A stretch of DNA of 64,000 bases from Gp13-AA77 sp035949375 (GTDB taxonomy: Bacteria; Acidobacteriota; Terriglobia; UBA7540), in contig DASZIG010000049.1 of NCBI GenBank assembly GCA_035949375.1, positions 62,001 through 126,000 of the forward strand. The letters are read 5' to 3'. Under the pieces are notes generated by a model. The model made no database searches, was not told where the DNA came from, and was given only the letters and a program-made list of their open reading frames with translations. A program made the translations under genes and the position numbers. Below, in pieces: positions 43,342-52,464 of this stretch (position 1 is its first letter; every line of letters starts with the position of its first letter).

Positions 43342-43830
43342 ATGAATGTGTACAAACGATTTCTAGCAATAACAGCCAGCGCCGTGTTGGTGCTGGGCCT
43401 CGGCCTCACGACGGCAAAAGCGCAGGACTCAACCAGCACTCCGCCCGACAACGCAGCACAGAACCCGCCTCCACAAGGGGGCATGCGGGAGGGCCGCGGC
43501 GGGATGAATCCCGACCAGATGCTCGCCCGGCTCGATCAGAGACTCCACTTAAGCGACGACCAGAAAGGTAAGATTCGCACCATCCTTCAGGACAGGGTCG
43601 CGGCGATGCAAAAGCTTCGCTCCGACACATCCATGCCGCAGGACGAGCGCCGGAGCAAGATGCAAAGCATCTCCGCCGATCACAACGACCAGATCAAGGC
43701 GGTTCTAACCGACGATCAAAAGAAGGAGTTTGACCAGATGATGGAGCACCGCGGCGGCATGCGCAACGGAGGAGGCAATCCGCCTCCGCCCGACAGCCAA
43801 TCGCCTCCTCCTCCACCGCCGAACCAGTAA
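43342..43830 (+). CDS. Secreted Spy/CpxP-like small protein
   Basis: The start at 43342 has AAAGGAG close upstream. 162 residues: a signal peptide (FLAITASAVLVLGLGLTTAK, cut at AQ), a Gly/Met/Arg-rich linker, then a helical domain with two LTxxQ-type motifs (LSDDQKGKIRTIL and LTDDQKKEFDQMM), and a proline-rich C-terminal tail (NPPPPDSQSPPPPPP). LTxxQ proteins are periplasmic chaperones of the Spy/CpxP kind. The proline tail is acidobacterial in flavour. Monocistronic with a strong hairpin after it. Confidence 0.8.
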   Translation: MNVYKRFLAITASAVLVLGLGLTTAKAQDSTSTPPDNAAQNPPPQGGMREGRGGMNPDQMLARLDQRLHLSDDQKGKIRTILQDRVAAMQKLRSDTSMPQDERRSKMQSISADHNDQIKAVLTDDQKKEFDQMMEHRGGMRNGGGNPPPPDSQSPPPPPPNQ

Positions 43831-43838
43831 CCCCATGA

Positions 43839-43868
43839 GCGCGGCGGCGCCGTCCGGCACCGCCGCGC
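43839..43868 (+). terminator. Strong GC hairpin after the Spy-like gene
   Basis: GCGCGGCGGC pairs with the matching CCGCCGCGC, with an inner GCC/GGC. There is no T tract of note; the location nine bases after a stop codon favours a terminator. Confidence 0.5.
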
Positions 43869-44375
43869 CCGCTCTTGTCCTCAGGCAACAAGCGCGCAGA
43901 CTGGCTCTTCGATGGGCCCTTCTTCACCACATCCACAGCCTTGCGAGGGTCACGGTCCAACCCGTCACTCTTATTAAGAGCGTGTCACAAGACCACGCCC
44001 CCACTCTTCCTATCCTTCCGCCGCATCAGTGCGATGCAGTCAACCAACCGATGTCTGTGCGTTGGGTGACCCTGTGTCCTGAAGTCCGCTCTTCAAACCG
44101 GGCCCGTTAATCGACAAGGACGCCGGCGCTCAATGCCGTCGAGCGCTTTGACGATCGCGCCAGTGGCCCTGAGCACGCGATGGGCAGAGTCCCGGTGCAT
44201 CCGAAAAATGACGACTCCAAAGCTCCCATGAAAATAACGTGAGGGAATCGGGCGCAAAACGTCGCTTATGAGGTTGTAAGGCGATGAATCAAGGGTTCCC
44301 ATACGCGATGGGGGCGTGGCTTTAGGGCGCTGCAACGATGCAACTAGCCCTGACCGCCAACCGGGGAGGCTGACC
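43869..44375. other. Intergenic stretch before the acyl-carrier operon
   Basis: About 500 bases with no gene I can support. A leftward 80-codon frame (44093-44335) has no family match and no good start site. The promoter of the five-gene operon must lie here, but I do not see a clear -35/-10 pair. Confidence 0.5.
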
Positions 44376-45506
44376 GTGAAAGTGGCTCATTTTGTGACCG
44401 GAGCGACAGGATTCGTAGGATCCAACCTCGTTCTCGAGCTTCTGGCGAGATCGGACGCACACATCTATGCCCTGGTCCGGCCAGGACAGGAGGCGGCTTC
44501 GGTAAAGCTGCGAAACGCACTGATCTGCTCGGCGCGGGCGGCGGGGCTCGGCCAGTCACTGAATCGCGCCATCGACGAGCGGTGCCACGCGGTGCAGGGA
44601 AATGTCGAGGAAGAGGCGTGTGGAGTTGACGCCGCCCGCCTTCCGCGCTTCACCCAGTTCTGGCACGCGGCCGCCTCCCTGCGGTTCGAGGACCGCTATG
44701 CGGAGGAAATCTATCGAGCGAATGTGGAGGGCACGCGAAACGCCCTCGCGCTCGCGCGGCGATGCCGTCTCGACCGTCACTTCAACTACGTCAGTACCGC
44801 CTACGTCGCCGGATGCCGCAACGGCCTGATTGTCGAAGATGTCGCGCGGGGCCCTGAAACCAACAATCACTACGAAGCCAGCAAGATTCAGGCGGAGATG
44901 CTGGTTAACCAGGAGCAAGACCTAGCCACCAGGATCTTCCGGCCGAGCATCGTGATCGGGCACAGCCGCACTTACGCCGTATCCTCCGGCTTCACCGGCC
45001 TCTATGGCTTCATGCGGCGGGTTCTGCGGCTGGCCCAGATCATGCGACGGCTGCAGGACGAGTTCGCCGAGCAAACGGACCTGCAGGTGATCGCTGACCC
45101 CGCCGCGCCGATGAACCTGATTCCGGTGGACATTGTGGCGCGCCAAATGGTCCGGATCAGCTGCTCCGCTGCCGGGGCGAAGGTTTATCACATTACTAAT
45201 CCGACGCCGCCCCCCGCCGGAGAAGCGGCCGGCGCGATCTTTCGGGAACTCGGCTTGAAGCCGCCGGTGTTTGTGCGCGATCCGAATCGCTTCACATGGC
45301 TCGATCACAAGCTGGATGAGGCCCTGGGCTTCTACCGTTCCTACTTCCGCAGCCACAAGCAGTTCGACCGCAGCAACAGCGACTCTGCCCTCGGCGGCGA
45401 GGACGATCCCGGTTACGGGATGGACCTGGCCACGTTGACGTCTTACATCCGCTGGTACGCCGACGCGCTGCGCAGCTCGAGCCGCACCGTGGCAGCGGCG
45501 GCCTAG
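44376..45506 (+). CDS. Thioester-reductase-like extended SDR
   Basis: The start is a GTG at 44376 (GGGGAGG 6 bases upstream). 376 residues: the NAD(P) motif FVTGATGFVGSNLVLELLAR, catalytic region NYVSTAYVAGCRNGLIVEDV and the YxxxK motif in NNHYEASKIQAEMLV, then FRPSIVIGHS. This is the male-sterility/NAD-binding-4 group, which includes the reductase domains that release fatty acyl or polyketide chains from a carrier protein or CoA as aldehydes or alcohols. The ACP gene two positions downstream is a plausible substrate carrier. First gene of the operon 44376-50283. Confidence 0.85.
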   Translation: MKVAHFVTGATGFVGSNLVLELLARSDAHIYALVRPGQEAASVKLRNALICSARAAGLGQSLNRAIDERCHAVQGNVEEEACGVDAARLPRFTQFWHAAASLRFEDRYAEEIYRANVEGTRNALALARRCRLDRHFNYVSTAYVAGCRNGLIVEDVARGPETNNHYEASKIQAEMLVNQEQDLATRIFRPSIVIGHSRTYAVSSGFTGLYGFMRRVLRLAQIMRRLQDEFAEQTDLQVIADPAAPMNLIPVDIVARQMVRISCSAAGAKVYHITNPTPPPAGEAAGAIFRELGLKPPVFVRDPNRFTWLDHKLDEALGFYRSYFRSHKQFDRSNSDSALGGEDDPGYGMDLATLTSYIRWYADALRSSSRTVAAAA

Positions 45507-45537
45507 TCCATTCGCTATTTGGCAAGGGAGGCTTTCC

Positions 45538-46680
45538 ATGGCACGCCAGATTCAGCCCGTATTCATTGTCGGCACCGGACGGTGCGGGTCGACCATGCTG
45601 TCGAACATGCTGCGCGGGCACCGCGACGTGCTCAGTATTTCGGAGTTCCTGGTCACGGTGACCGATCTTGGAAGCCGGATCGCGCAGGCGTTTCCGGAGA
45701 CTCCCTTGAATGCGGAGCAGGTCTGGTCAGTGCTCGGCTCCTGCCATCCGAAGTCCGCTGTGATGCTTCGCCACGGGATCGAGATGGGCGAGTTCCTCTA
45801 CGAGCCCGCGCCACCCTCGCGTTTCACCCGGGAGAGTGGCGTTCCCGCCGTTCTGCTGACCACGCTTCCCCATCTCAGCGCGCAGCCCGACGAGCTCTTC
45901 GACGAGCTGCGGGAGTTTGTGATGACCCTTGAACCCGCCCGCGCCGTGGTGCAGTACCGGCGGGTCTTCGAGTGGCTCGAGCGGCGCTTTGCGAAGAAAG
46001 TCTGGGTGGAGCGCTCGGGCGGGTCGTTGAGAGCAGTGCCGAGGCTCGCGCAAAGCATGCCGGACGCGCGCTTCATCCACATCGTGCGCGACGGACGCGA
46101 CTGCGCTATCTCCATGAGCCGCCACACGGGCTTCCGCATGATGATGGCGGCCACGATGATGACAACGATCCTGGGCTACGATCCCTTCGATTGCGACAAC
46201 CGGGCCGGAACCGAGGATCTGCCGGGTTACCTCTACCGCCTGCTTCCGGAGCATTTTGACGTCAACACTTTCCACAACATGGACGCGCCGCCGGCACTCT
46301 TCGGGCTTCACTGGTCCGGCGAGATCAAGCGCGGACTGAATGCCCTCGCGGAATTGCCCCGGGAACGGGTTTTGACCCTGCGGTTCGAGGACATCCTGGC
46401 CGATCCTGCGCCGTGCCTGCGACAACTGATCGCGTTTATCGCTCCCGAACTGGTAAACGAGGAGTGGGTGCGAAGGTCTGCGGAGATGGTACGCCCCGTG
46501 CGCTCGTCGTGGCAGAGGCTGTCGTCGCAGGAACAGGCGGCGCTCACGGGCGTCTGCCGACCGGGACTCGCCGCGCTGGCCGAATTCGGCCTGGACCGGG
46601 AACCGATGCAGGGCTCATTTGCAGCCAAGGCCAGCCCGTCGTGGGTTGGGTCACCGCTCGCTGCCCCGGCGACGGCATGA
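45538..46680 (+). CDS. Sulfotransferase-family protein
   Basis: 380 residues with AAGGGAGG upstream. The N-terminal 5'-phosphosulfate loop IVGTGRCGSTMLSNML and the 3'-phosphate loop RFIHIVRDGRDCAISMSRH identify a PAPS-dependent sulfotransferase. The chain is longer than typical carbohydrate enzymes but of the usual size for bacterial lipid or natural-product enzymes. It is cytoplasmic. In this operon it could sulfate a hydroxyl made by the P450 or the reductase. It lies 31 bases after the reductase. Confidence 0.85.
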   Translation: MARQIQPVFIVGTGRCGSTMLSNMLRGHRDVLSISEFLVTVTDLGSRIAQAFPETPLNAEQVWSVLGSCHPKSAVMLRHGIEMGEFLYEPAPPSRFTRESGVPAVLLTTLPHLSAQPDELFDELREFVMTLEPARAVVQYRRVFEWLERRFAKKVWVERSGGSLRAVPRLAQSMPDARFIHIVRDGRDCAISMSRHTGFRMMMAATMMTTILGYDPFDCDNRAGTEDLPGYLYRLLPEHFDVNTFHNMDAPPALFGLHWSGEIKRGLNALAELPRERVLTLRFEDILADPAPCLRQLIAFIAPELVNEEWVRRSAEMVRPVRSSWQRLSSQEQAALTGVCRPGLAALAEFGLDREPMQGSFAAKASPSWVGSPLAAPATA

Positions 46681-46747
46681 GAGATTCAGAGGCACGTGCA
46701 TTTTCTTCGACGCATCCGACGAACTCAAAATCGCAAAGGAGAAAGCC

Positions 46748-47044
46748 ATGAACATCGAGCAAACAGTGATCGACATTGTCGCCCGGGAGCAACACCTGGA
46801 CCGCAGCACCGTGAGGCTGGACTCAACGTTTGCGGAGCTGGGTATCGATTCGCTGGACGGGATCAATATCCTCTTCGCCCTTGAGGCCGAGATGAACATC
46901 TCGATCCCCGACACAGTTGCGAGGAGCATGAAGAGCGTGCAGCAGGTTGTGGACAGCCTGACCCGCGTCATCGAGGGGAAGGACATCTCGGACCTGGTGG
47001 CCCTGGCACACGAGGCGACGCCCTCGGCAACAGTTACGGCCTAA
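46748..47044 (+). CDS. Stand-alone acyl carrier protein
   Basis: 98 residues with AAAGGAG upstream. It has the four-helix ACP pattern and the phosphopantetheine site in AELGIDSLDGINILFALE (Ser35). The carrier is not the fatty-acid-synthesis one by context, because it sits between a sulfotransferase and a radical SAM gene. The C-terminal 20 residues (ISDLVALAHEATPSATVTA) are an extension absent from housekeeping ACPs. A phosphopantetheinyl transferase is not in the window. Confidence 0.92.
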   Translation: MNIEQTVIDIVAREQHLDRSTVRLDSTFAELGIDSLDGINILFALEAEMNISIPDTVARSMKSVQQVVDSLTRVIEGKDISDLVALAHEATPSATVTA

Positions 47045-47103
47045 CCCGGGTGGGCGAATCTGCTCGTCCGGGTCCCAACAAAGCCCCCTCAAGGGAGGAC
47101 TGT

Positions 47104-48804
47104 ATGCTGCAGAGCGGTGACCTACAAGACCAGCGCGCCCCAAGATATGCCGAGCCCACCGGGGCGCGAAGTTTTCCTCCTCTCGGGAGCGGCCTCAAGG
47201 TGCTGATGATTTGGCCACGTTTCCCGGCCTCCTTCTGGACCTTTGAGAAGATCATGGAGATTCTTCCCAAGAAGGCGAACCAGCCGCCTCTCGGCCTTCT
47301 CACGGTGGCGGCGCTCTGCCCGAAGAGCTGGGAGCTGCGGCTGATCGATCGTAGCGTCGAAGATCTCCATGAAAGCGATCTGTTATGGGCTGACCTCGTG
47401 ATGGTCAGCGGTATGCACGTCCAGAAGGATGACATTCGCGTCATTCTCCGGCGCGCCCGGATGCTCGGCAAGCGGACCATGGTGGGCGGCCCTTACGCGA
47501 GCAGCGAGCCCCATGAAGTCGCGCGTCTGGCCGATCACGTCGTCGTAGGTGAGCCTGATGAAGTCTTCGGCGAGATCGCTTCCGACCTCGAACGGGGCAC
47601 GGCGCGGAGCTTATACGTGATCGACCGCAAGCCCGACATCAGCCACACGCCGGCGCCGCGCTTCGACCTGCTCCGGATGGACAAGTACATCTCCATGGCC
47701 GTTCAGTTCTCCCGCGGCTGCCCGTTCCAGTGCGAGTTCTGCGACATCATTACCATTTACGGGCGCAAGCCCCGAACCAAAACGCCCGCCCAACTGCTGG
47801 CGGAGCTGGATGCCTTGCACGAACTCGGCTGGCGCGACCAGGTTTTCGTGGTCGACGACAACTTCATCGGCAACCACAAGCGCGCGCTCGAACTGGCCCG
47901 CAGTCTTGAGGAGTGGCAGGGGTCGCATGACTGTCCGTTCTTCTTTTTCACCGAGGCCTCGATCGACCTCGCTCAAAGGCCGGAGCTGATCGAAGCCATG
48001 GTCCGGGCCAATTTCTTCTACGTCTTCGTGGGCATCGAGAGTCCCGCCAAGGATTCATTGTCCGAGGCCAAGAAATTTCAGAACCTCCGGCGCGACCCGC
48101 TCGAGTGCGTCCGCTTCATTCAAAGCCGGGGTCTCTGGGTCACAGGAGGCTTCATTGTGGGCTTCGACTCCGACCCGGAATCCATCTTCGAGCAGCAGCG
48201 TGACTTCATCGAGCAGGCAGCCATTCCCTGGGCCATGGCGGGTCTTCTGCAGGCGCCGCCGACCACCCCCCTTTATGAGCGGATGCGAAACGAAGGGCGC
48301 TTGTTGCCGGATTCCGTCGCCACCAGTAACTTCAGCCCTCCGAATTTCCGCACGCGACTCCCGCTTCCGGTGCTCCTGCGGGGATACCGAGACATCCTGG
48401 CGGCACTCTACTCCCCATCGGGATACTACAATCGGTCGCTGCAGTCGCTGGTTCAATGGGAAAGCAGCAAGGACCAACGGGCAAGGGCGCAATACAGCGT
48501 CCGGGCGATGGCGGGTACAGTGCTGCGCTCGATCGTCCGCCAGGGCGTTCTGTCTTCGTATCGGCGCGAATACTGGAAGTTTTTGTCTCGGGTCGTTACC
48601 CGTTGGTCGCGGGATCGAGCCAAGTTCCGCATGGGTCTTGTCCTGCTCTTTTCCGGGCACCATTTCATCAACTACGCACAGCGGGTGGTCGATGAGCTTG
48701 ACGCGCAACTAGAAAAGTTAGCCGCCACGGAAACATCCAGCCGGTTGGACCCTTGCCCTAAGCGGCCGGTAACGGGGTCGCTCGTCCCGGTGGGGCAGCA
48801 GTAG
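47104..48804 (+). CDS. B12-binding radical SAM protein (HpnP-like, DUF4070)
   Basis: Start at 47104 (GGGAGG 7 bases upstream), 566 residues. The N-terminus has a B12-binding-like Rossmann region (KVLMIWPRFPASFWTFEKIM, DLVMVSGMHVQKDDIRVILR). The radical SAM cluster is C206-x3-C210-x2-C213 in SRGCPFQCEFCDIITIYG. The C-terminal part (YSPSGYYNRSLQSLVQW and on) matches DUF4070. The group includes the hopanoid C-2 methylase and other lipid-modifying enzymes; methylation or C-C bond formation at unactivated carbons is the expected chemistry. Its neighbours suggest an acyl substrate. Confidence 0.87.
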   Translation: MLQSGDLQDQRAPRYAEPTGARSFPPLGSGLKVLMIWPRFPASFWTFEKIMEILPKKANQPPLGLLTVAALCPKSWELRLIDRSVEDLHESDLLWADLVMVSGMHVQKDDIRVILRRARMLGKRTMVGGPYASSEPHEVARLADHVVVGEPDEVFGEIASDLERGTARSLYVIDRKPDISHTPAPRFDLLRMDKYISMAVQFSRGCPFQCEFCDIITIYGRKPRTKTPAQLLAELDALHELGWRDQVFVVDDNFIGNHKRALELARSLEEWQGSHDCPFFFFTEASIDLAQRPELIEAMVRANFFYVFVGIESPAKDSLSEAKKFQNLRRDPLECVRFIQSRGLWVTGGFIVGFDSDPESIFEQQRDFIEQAAIPWAMAGLLQAPPTTPLYERMRNEGRLLPDSVATSNFSPPNFRTRLPLPVLLRGYRDILAALYSPSGYYNRSLQSLVQWESSKDQRARAQYSVRAMAGTVLRSIVRQGVLSSYRREYWKFLSRVVTRWSRDRAKFRMGLVLLFSGHHFINYAQRVVDELDAQLEKLAATETSSRLDPCPKRPVTGSLVPVGQQ

Positions 48805-48846
48805 CACCGGAGCCATGAAGATGTGCTCACGGCGCAGGAGGGACCA

Positions 48847-50283
48847 ATGTCCATCACACTTGGGTTGAATATGCCGGTTCCGAAGAAAGAGGGGTTGCCG
48901 ATCCCTCCTGGCCCCAAAGGCCACTGGCTGATCGGCACCGTGCCGATGCTTCGAGGCGATGGCCTTGCGAAGATTGAGGGCTGGGCGCGCGAATACGACG
49001 ACATTTTCTATTGCCGAGCCATCAACATCGGCTTCTGCGTCGTCAGCAGGCCCGACCTGATCGAGGACGTTCTGGTGACCCAGAGCCGCAACTTCGTGCA
49101 CGGTCTGGCGCTGGTTGGCAACCGGCGTTTCCTGGGTGACGGATTGCTGACCAGCGAGGGAGAGCTGTGGCGGCGGCAACGATACTTGATGCAGCCGGCG
49201 TTTCATCGGCGGAGCATCGGCCGCTACGCCGAGATCATGGTGGAGCATGCCCAAGAGACGCTGGCAGCGTGGAGAACCGGTGAGACTCACGACCTGTACA
49301 GCGACATGACACGCCTCGCCCTGGAAATCGTCACCCGTGTGCTGTTCGACGTGGACATCGACGGACACCTGGACCGGGTTATCGCGGCCGCGCGCGCCGG
49401 GCAATTGCGCAATTCGCGCGGAATCGCGCCCATGTACGCCCTAAAATACTTTCCCACCCCACGGAATCTGCGCTACCTCTGGACGATTCACCGGCTCGAT
49501 CCGGTGATCTACCGGATCATACGCGAGCGCCGGGCAAGCGGCCGCCTGGGCACCGATCTCATCTCGATGCTTCTCCAGGCCCGCGATGAGGACGGGATGC
49601 CGATGAGTGACCGCCAGGTGCGCGACGAGGTTGTAACCCTTATCTTCACCGGCTCCGAAACCGTCGCGCTGACCCTTTCCTACGTCTGGTACCTTCTGGC
49701 CCAACACCCGGATATCCAGGCCAAGGTAGCCAACGAAGTTGCCGAGGTGTTCGGAGGGCGGGCCCCCGCACTCGAAGACCTGCCCAAGCTCATCTACACA
49801 GAGAAGGTCATCAAAGAGGCGCTCCGGCTCTATCCTCCCGTCTGGGCTTTCGTTCGCGAAGCCGTGCGGCCCGTTGAAATCGGCGGCTACGCCTTGCCTG
49901 CCAGAACTACCGTGGTGCTGAGCCAGTGGGTTTCTCATCGAGATCCCCGCTACTATGACCGGCCACGCGAGTTCCGTCCGGAGCGATGGACGCCGGAGTT
50001 CGAAAAGCAACTGCCGAAGTTCGCCTATTTTCCCTTCGGAGGCGGCCAGCGGACCTGCATTGGCGCTTCTTTCGCGAAGATGGAAACCACCCTCCTTCTG
50101 GCCACGATGGCGCAGAAGTTCAGTCTGTCTGTGGCTCCCGGGTTTAAGCTCGAGCTCTCGCCTAGCATCACTCTGCAGCCGAAGCGTGGCGTATCCGTGG
50201 TACTGCGCGAGCGGGCTGTGCGCAGTTCACCGGACGGGCGGCCCGGTCAGGGTTCGTTACAGGTTCTAACTAACACTCAGTAA
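48847..50283 (+). CDS. Cytochrome P450
   Basis: 478 residues with GGAGGG upstream. Heme-ligand motif FPFGGGQRTCIGASFAKME (Cys404), I-helix LIFTGSETVALTLSYVW, and the ExxR pair in KEALRLYPPVW. It is most like the CYP102/CYP4-related bacterial lipid hydroxylases by its helix motifs. It has no reductase fused, so it needs a separate ferredoxin system. Last gene of the five-gene operon, ending 42 bases from its predecessor. Probably hydroxylates the carrier-bound or released acyl product. Confidence 0.92.
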   Translation: MSITLGLNMPVPKKEGLPIPPGPKGHWLIGTVPMLRGDGLAKIEGWAREYDDIFYCRAINIGFCVVSRPDLIEDVLVTQSRNFVHGLALVGNRRFLGDGLLTSEGELWRRQRYLMQPAFHRRSIGRYAEIMVEHAQETLAAWRTGETHDLYSDMTRLALEIVTRVLFDVDIDGHLDRVIAAARAGQLRNSRGIAPMYALKYFPTPRNLRYLWTIHRLDPVIYRIIRERRASGRLGTDLISMLLQARDEDGMPMSDRQVRDEVVTLIFTGSETVALTLSYVWYLLAQHPDIQAKVANEVAEVFGGRAPALEDLPKLIYTEKVIKEALRLYPPVWAFVREAVRPVEIGGYALPARTTVVLSQWVSHRDPRYYDRPREFRPERWTPEFEKQLPKFAYFPFGGGQRTCIGASFAKMETTLLLATMAQKFSLSVAPGFKLELSPSITLQPKRGVSVVLRERAVRSSPDGRPGQGSLQVLTNTQ

Positions 50284-50298
50284 TCGAGAGCAGGGTGC

Positions 50299-50400
50299 CG
50301 GCCGCAACCAAAGGCAAAGCTTCACCACGGAGGCGAGAGAGGCTCACAAGAACCCGGCGATTTCTGGCGATTAGTATGGAGACCTCACAGGAGCACGGAG
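50299..50400. repeat. Dispersed CACGGAGG element, inverted, partly decayed
   Basis: GCCGCAACCAAAGGCAAAGC and then TTCACCACGGAGGCGAGA is the reverse complement of the tail and start of the copies at 18990 and 61161. The second arm is weak (GGAGCACGGAG). Lies just after the P450 gene. Confidence 0.7.
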
Positions 50401-50404
50401 ATAG

Positions 50405-51391
50405 TCAGCGATTGATCGCAGCCATGCCGGCCACGGAATAGCGTGTGCCAATCGCGGCGCCGCGAGGCGCGACTTCGTCAATGCGCCGGAAGTTGTCGGC
50501 CGTTAGCGAGACGCCGAGTGCCGCCACATTCTCCTCCAGGTACTTCCGGCGCTTGGTGCCCGGGATCGGGACGATGTCGTCACCCTGCGCCAGCACCCAG
50601 GCCAGGGCCAACTGCGCAGGCGTGCAACCCTTAGTAGCCGCGATCTCCCGGATCCGCGCCACCAGCGTGAGATTCCGTTGGAAGTTCTCGCCTTGAAAGC
50701 GGGGCGACGAGTGGCGCCAATCGTCCGCGGCCAGGTCCTCGGGGCGCTGGATCTGTCCCGTAAGAAATCCCCTACCGAGCGGGCTGTAGGCCACAAAGCC
50801 GACGCCGAGCTCGCGGCAGAGCGCCAGCAGGCCATCCTCGGGCTCACGGCTCCAGAGCGAGTATTCGGTCTGCAAGGCGGTAATCGGATGAGTCCGGCAC
50901 GCGCGGCGCAACGTGTCCGGAGCCGCTTCCGAGAGCCCGACGTGCCGAATCTTGCCCTCGCGGACCAGATCGGCCATCGCCCCAACCGTCTCTTCGATTG
51001 GGACGTCCGGGTCCACCCGGTGCTGGTAGTAAAGGTCGATGGTCTCGATTCCCAGCCGGCGCAAACTGCCTTCGCACGACGACCGCACGTATTCAGGGCG
51101 TCCGCTGACACCGCGATTCTCCGTGCCCGGTGTGCGCACGATGCCGAACTTGGTGGCCACAACCACGCCCTGACGCCGCCCACGAATCGCGCGGCCGACA
51201 AGCTCCTCGTTCAGATACGGGCCGTACACGTCCGCGGTATCGAGGAAGTTGATCCCAAGTTCGAACGCGCGATGAATCGTCGCAATCGACTCCTCATCGT
51301 CGCGAGGACCGTAAAACTCGGACATTCCCATGCAGCCAAGACCCTGCTCCGAAACCTTAAGGCCGCTACGCCCCAGTTCCCTCGTTTTCAT
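50405..51391 (-). CDS. Aldo/keto reductase
   Basis: The start at 51391 (AGAGGAGG 7 bases upstream) gives 328 residues beginning MKTRELGRSGLKVSEQGLGC. It has the AKR pattern: FLDTADVYGPYLNEELVGRA with catalytic Asp and Tyr, VVVATKFGI with catalytic Lys and DLYYQHRVDPDVP with His, then the NADPH-binding tail (IPIPGTKRRKYLEENVAALG). NADPH-dependent reduction of aldehydes or ketones; this branch resembles YakC/plant pyridoxal reductase-like members. Not in the P450 operon; transcribed towards it. Confidence 0.9.
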   Translation of the reverse strand: MKTRELGRSGLKVSEQGLGCMGMSEFYGPRDDEESIATIHRAFELGINFLDTADVYGPYLNEELVGRAIRGRRQGVVVATKFGIVRTPGTENRGVSGRPEYVRSSCEGSLRRLGIETIDLYYQHRVDPDVPIEETVGAMADLVREGKIRHVGLSEAAPDTLRRACRTHPITALQTEYSLWSREPEDGLLALCRELGVGFVAYSPLGRGFLTGQIQRPEDLAADDWRHSSPRFQGENFQRNLTLVARIREIAATKGCTPAQLALAWVLAQGDDIVPIPGTKRRKYLEENVAALGVSLTADNFRRIDEVAPRGAAIGTRYSVAGMAAINR

Positions 51392-51557
51392 GCGCTGTCC
51401 TCCTCTTGTCTCTATTGCTTTTTCGAATTCGCAACAATTCGCTCTCGTGTTTGATGTCGGAAGGCTGTAGGGGGACGGCTTGCCCCCCCTGCTTGTCATC
51501 CCCTCGCCCGTCCGCGCGTCAATCCGCGTGGGTAGGGCGAGCCCTACTCCTACGCGG

Positions 51558-52310
51558 TCAATACGTCGCCCGGCCGCCCGAGATGTCGTAGCACTGGCCC
51601 GTCGTAAACGACGCTTCGCGGGATACCAGGTATTGCACCAGGCTCGCCACCTCATCGAGGGTCCCGGTGCGACCCATCGGTATGCGGCTCACCATGTACT
51701 GCACCGTCTCGGGCGCCACGCCCTCGAGGATTTTGGTTCGAATCACGGCCGGGGAGATGCAATTCACGGTGATGTCGCCCTTGCCTGCCACTTCTTTGGC
51801 CAGAGCCTTGGTGAGGCCGATCACGCTGGCCTTTGTGCTCGAATAAGGGATCATGGTCGGATTCCCTTCCTTGCCTGCAATCGAGGCGACGTTCAGGATG
51901 CGGCCGTAACGGCGCTCCAGCATCTCGCGGACCACGGCTTTCGCGCACAGAAAGACGCCCTTGAGGTTCACGGCATAGACGGCGTCCAGATCGCGTTCAT
52001 CGAGCTCCCAGAGCGGCACCGTACGTCCGGTGATCCCGGCGTTGTTCACCAGAATATCCACCGGGCCAAGGTTCTGCTCGATCTCGCGGAAGGCGTGCTC
52101 GACTGAACCGGAAGACGATACGTCGCACTGCAGGCCGAGCCCTCCGATCTCCCCGGCAACCGCTACGGCGGACTGCTCCTGAAGATCGAGCACCACCACT
52201 CGCGCACCTGCATCGGCCAATCGCCTGGCGATCGCTTCGCCGATCCCCTGCCCGGCGCCGGTCACCGCGGCCACTTGGCCGTCCAAACGGAAGTACGTCT
52301 TTTCGCTCAT
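51558..52310 (-). CDS. Short-chain dehydrogenase, FabG-like
   Basis: 250 residues with AGAGGAG upstream of the ATG. TGAGQGIGEAIARRLADAGA binds NAD(P); LVNNAGITG and the catalytic IPYSSTKASVIGLTKALAKE (Tyr-x3-Lys) are intact. Classical SDR of the 3-oxoacyl-ACP reductase or sugar/alcohol dehydrogenase type. Same strand as the aldo/keto reductase, 166 bases apart. Confidence 0.9.
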   Translation of the reverse strand: MSEKTYFRLDGQVAAVTGAGQGIGEAIARRLADAGARVVVLDLQEQSAVAVAGEIGGLGLQCDVSSSGSVEHAFREIEQNLGPVDILVNNAGITGRTVPLWELDERDLDAVYAVNLKGVFLCAKAVVREMLERRYGRILNVASIAGKEGNPTMIPYSSTKASVIGLTKALAKEVAGKGDITVNCISPAVIRTKILEGVAPETVQYMVSRIPMGRTGTLDEVASLVQYLVSREASFTTGQCYDISGGRATY

Positions 52311-52464
52311 CTTCGCTCCTCTCGGATAACTGAAAGTTGCAATGATACAGCGAGTCGAGCTTACGAGGCCTGCGCGGAATCTGGCACGCGGAATCCGACG
52401 TTGGCGGTGAGTTGCTTATGGAGTTACACTTGAAACGACTCACACCGGGGAGGTGGCTGCAGGC

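Noticed and set aside
44093..44335. An 80-codon minus-strand frame in the gap before the operon
   Set aside because: No family match, no ribosome site, and no transposase motif that I could recognise. Left as intergenic DNA.
44376..50283. Polyketide or non-ribosomal peptide cluster
   Set aside because: No ketosynthase, acyltransferase, condensation or adenylation domain is present; only a single free ACP.
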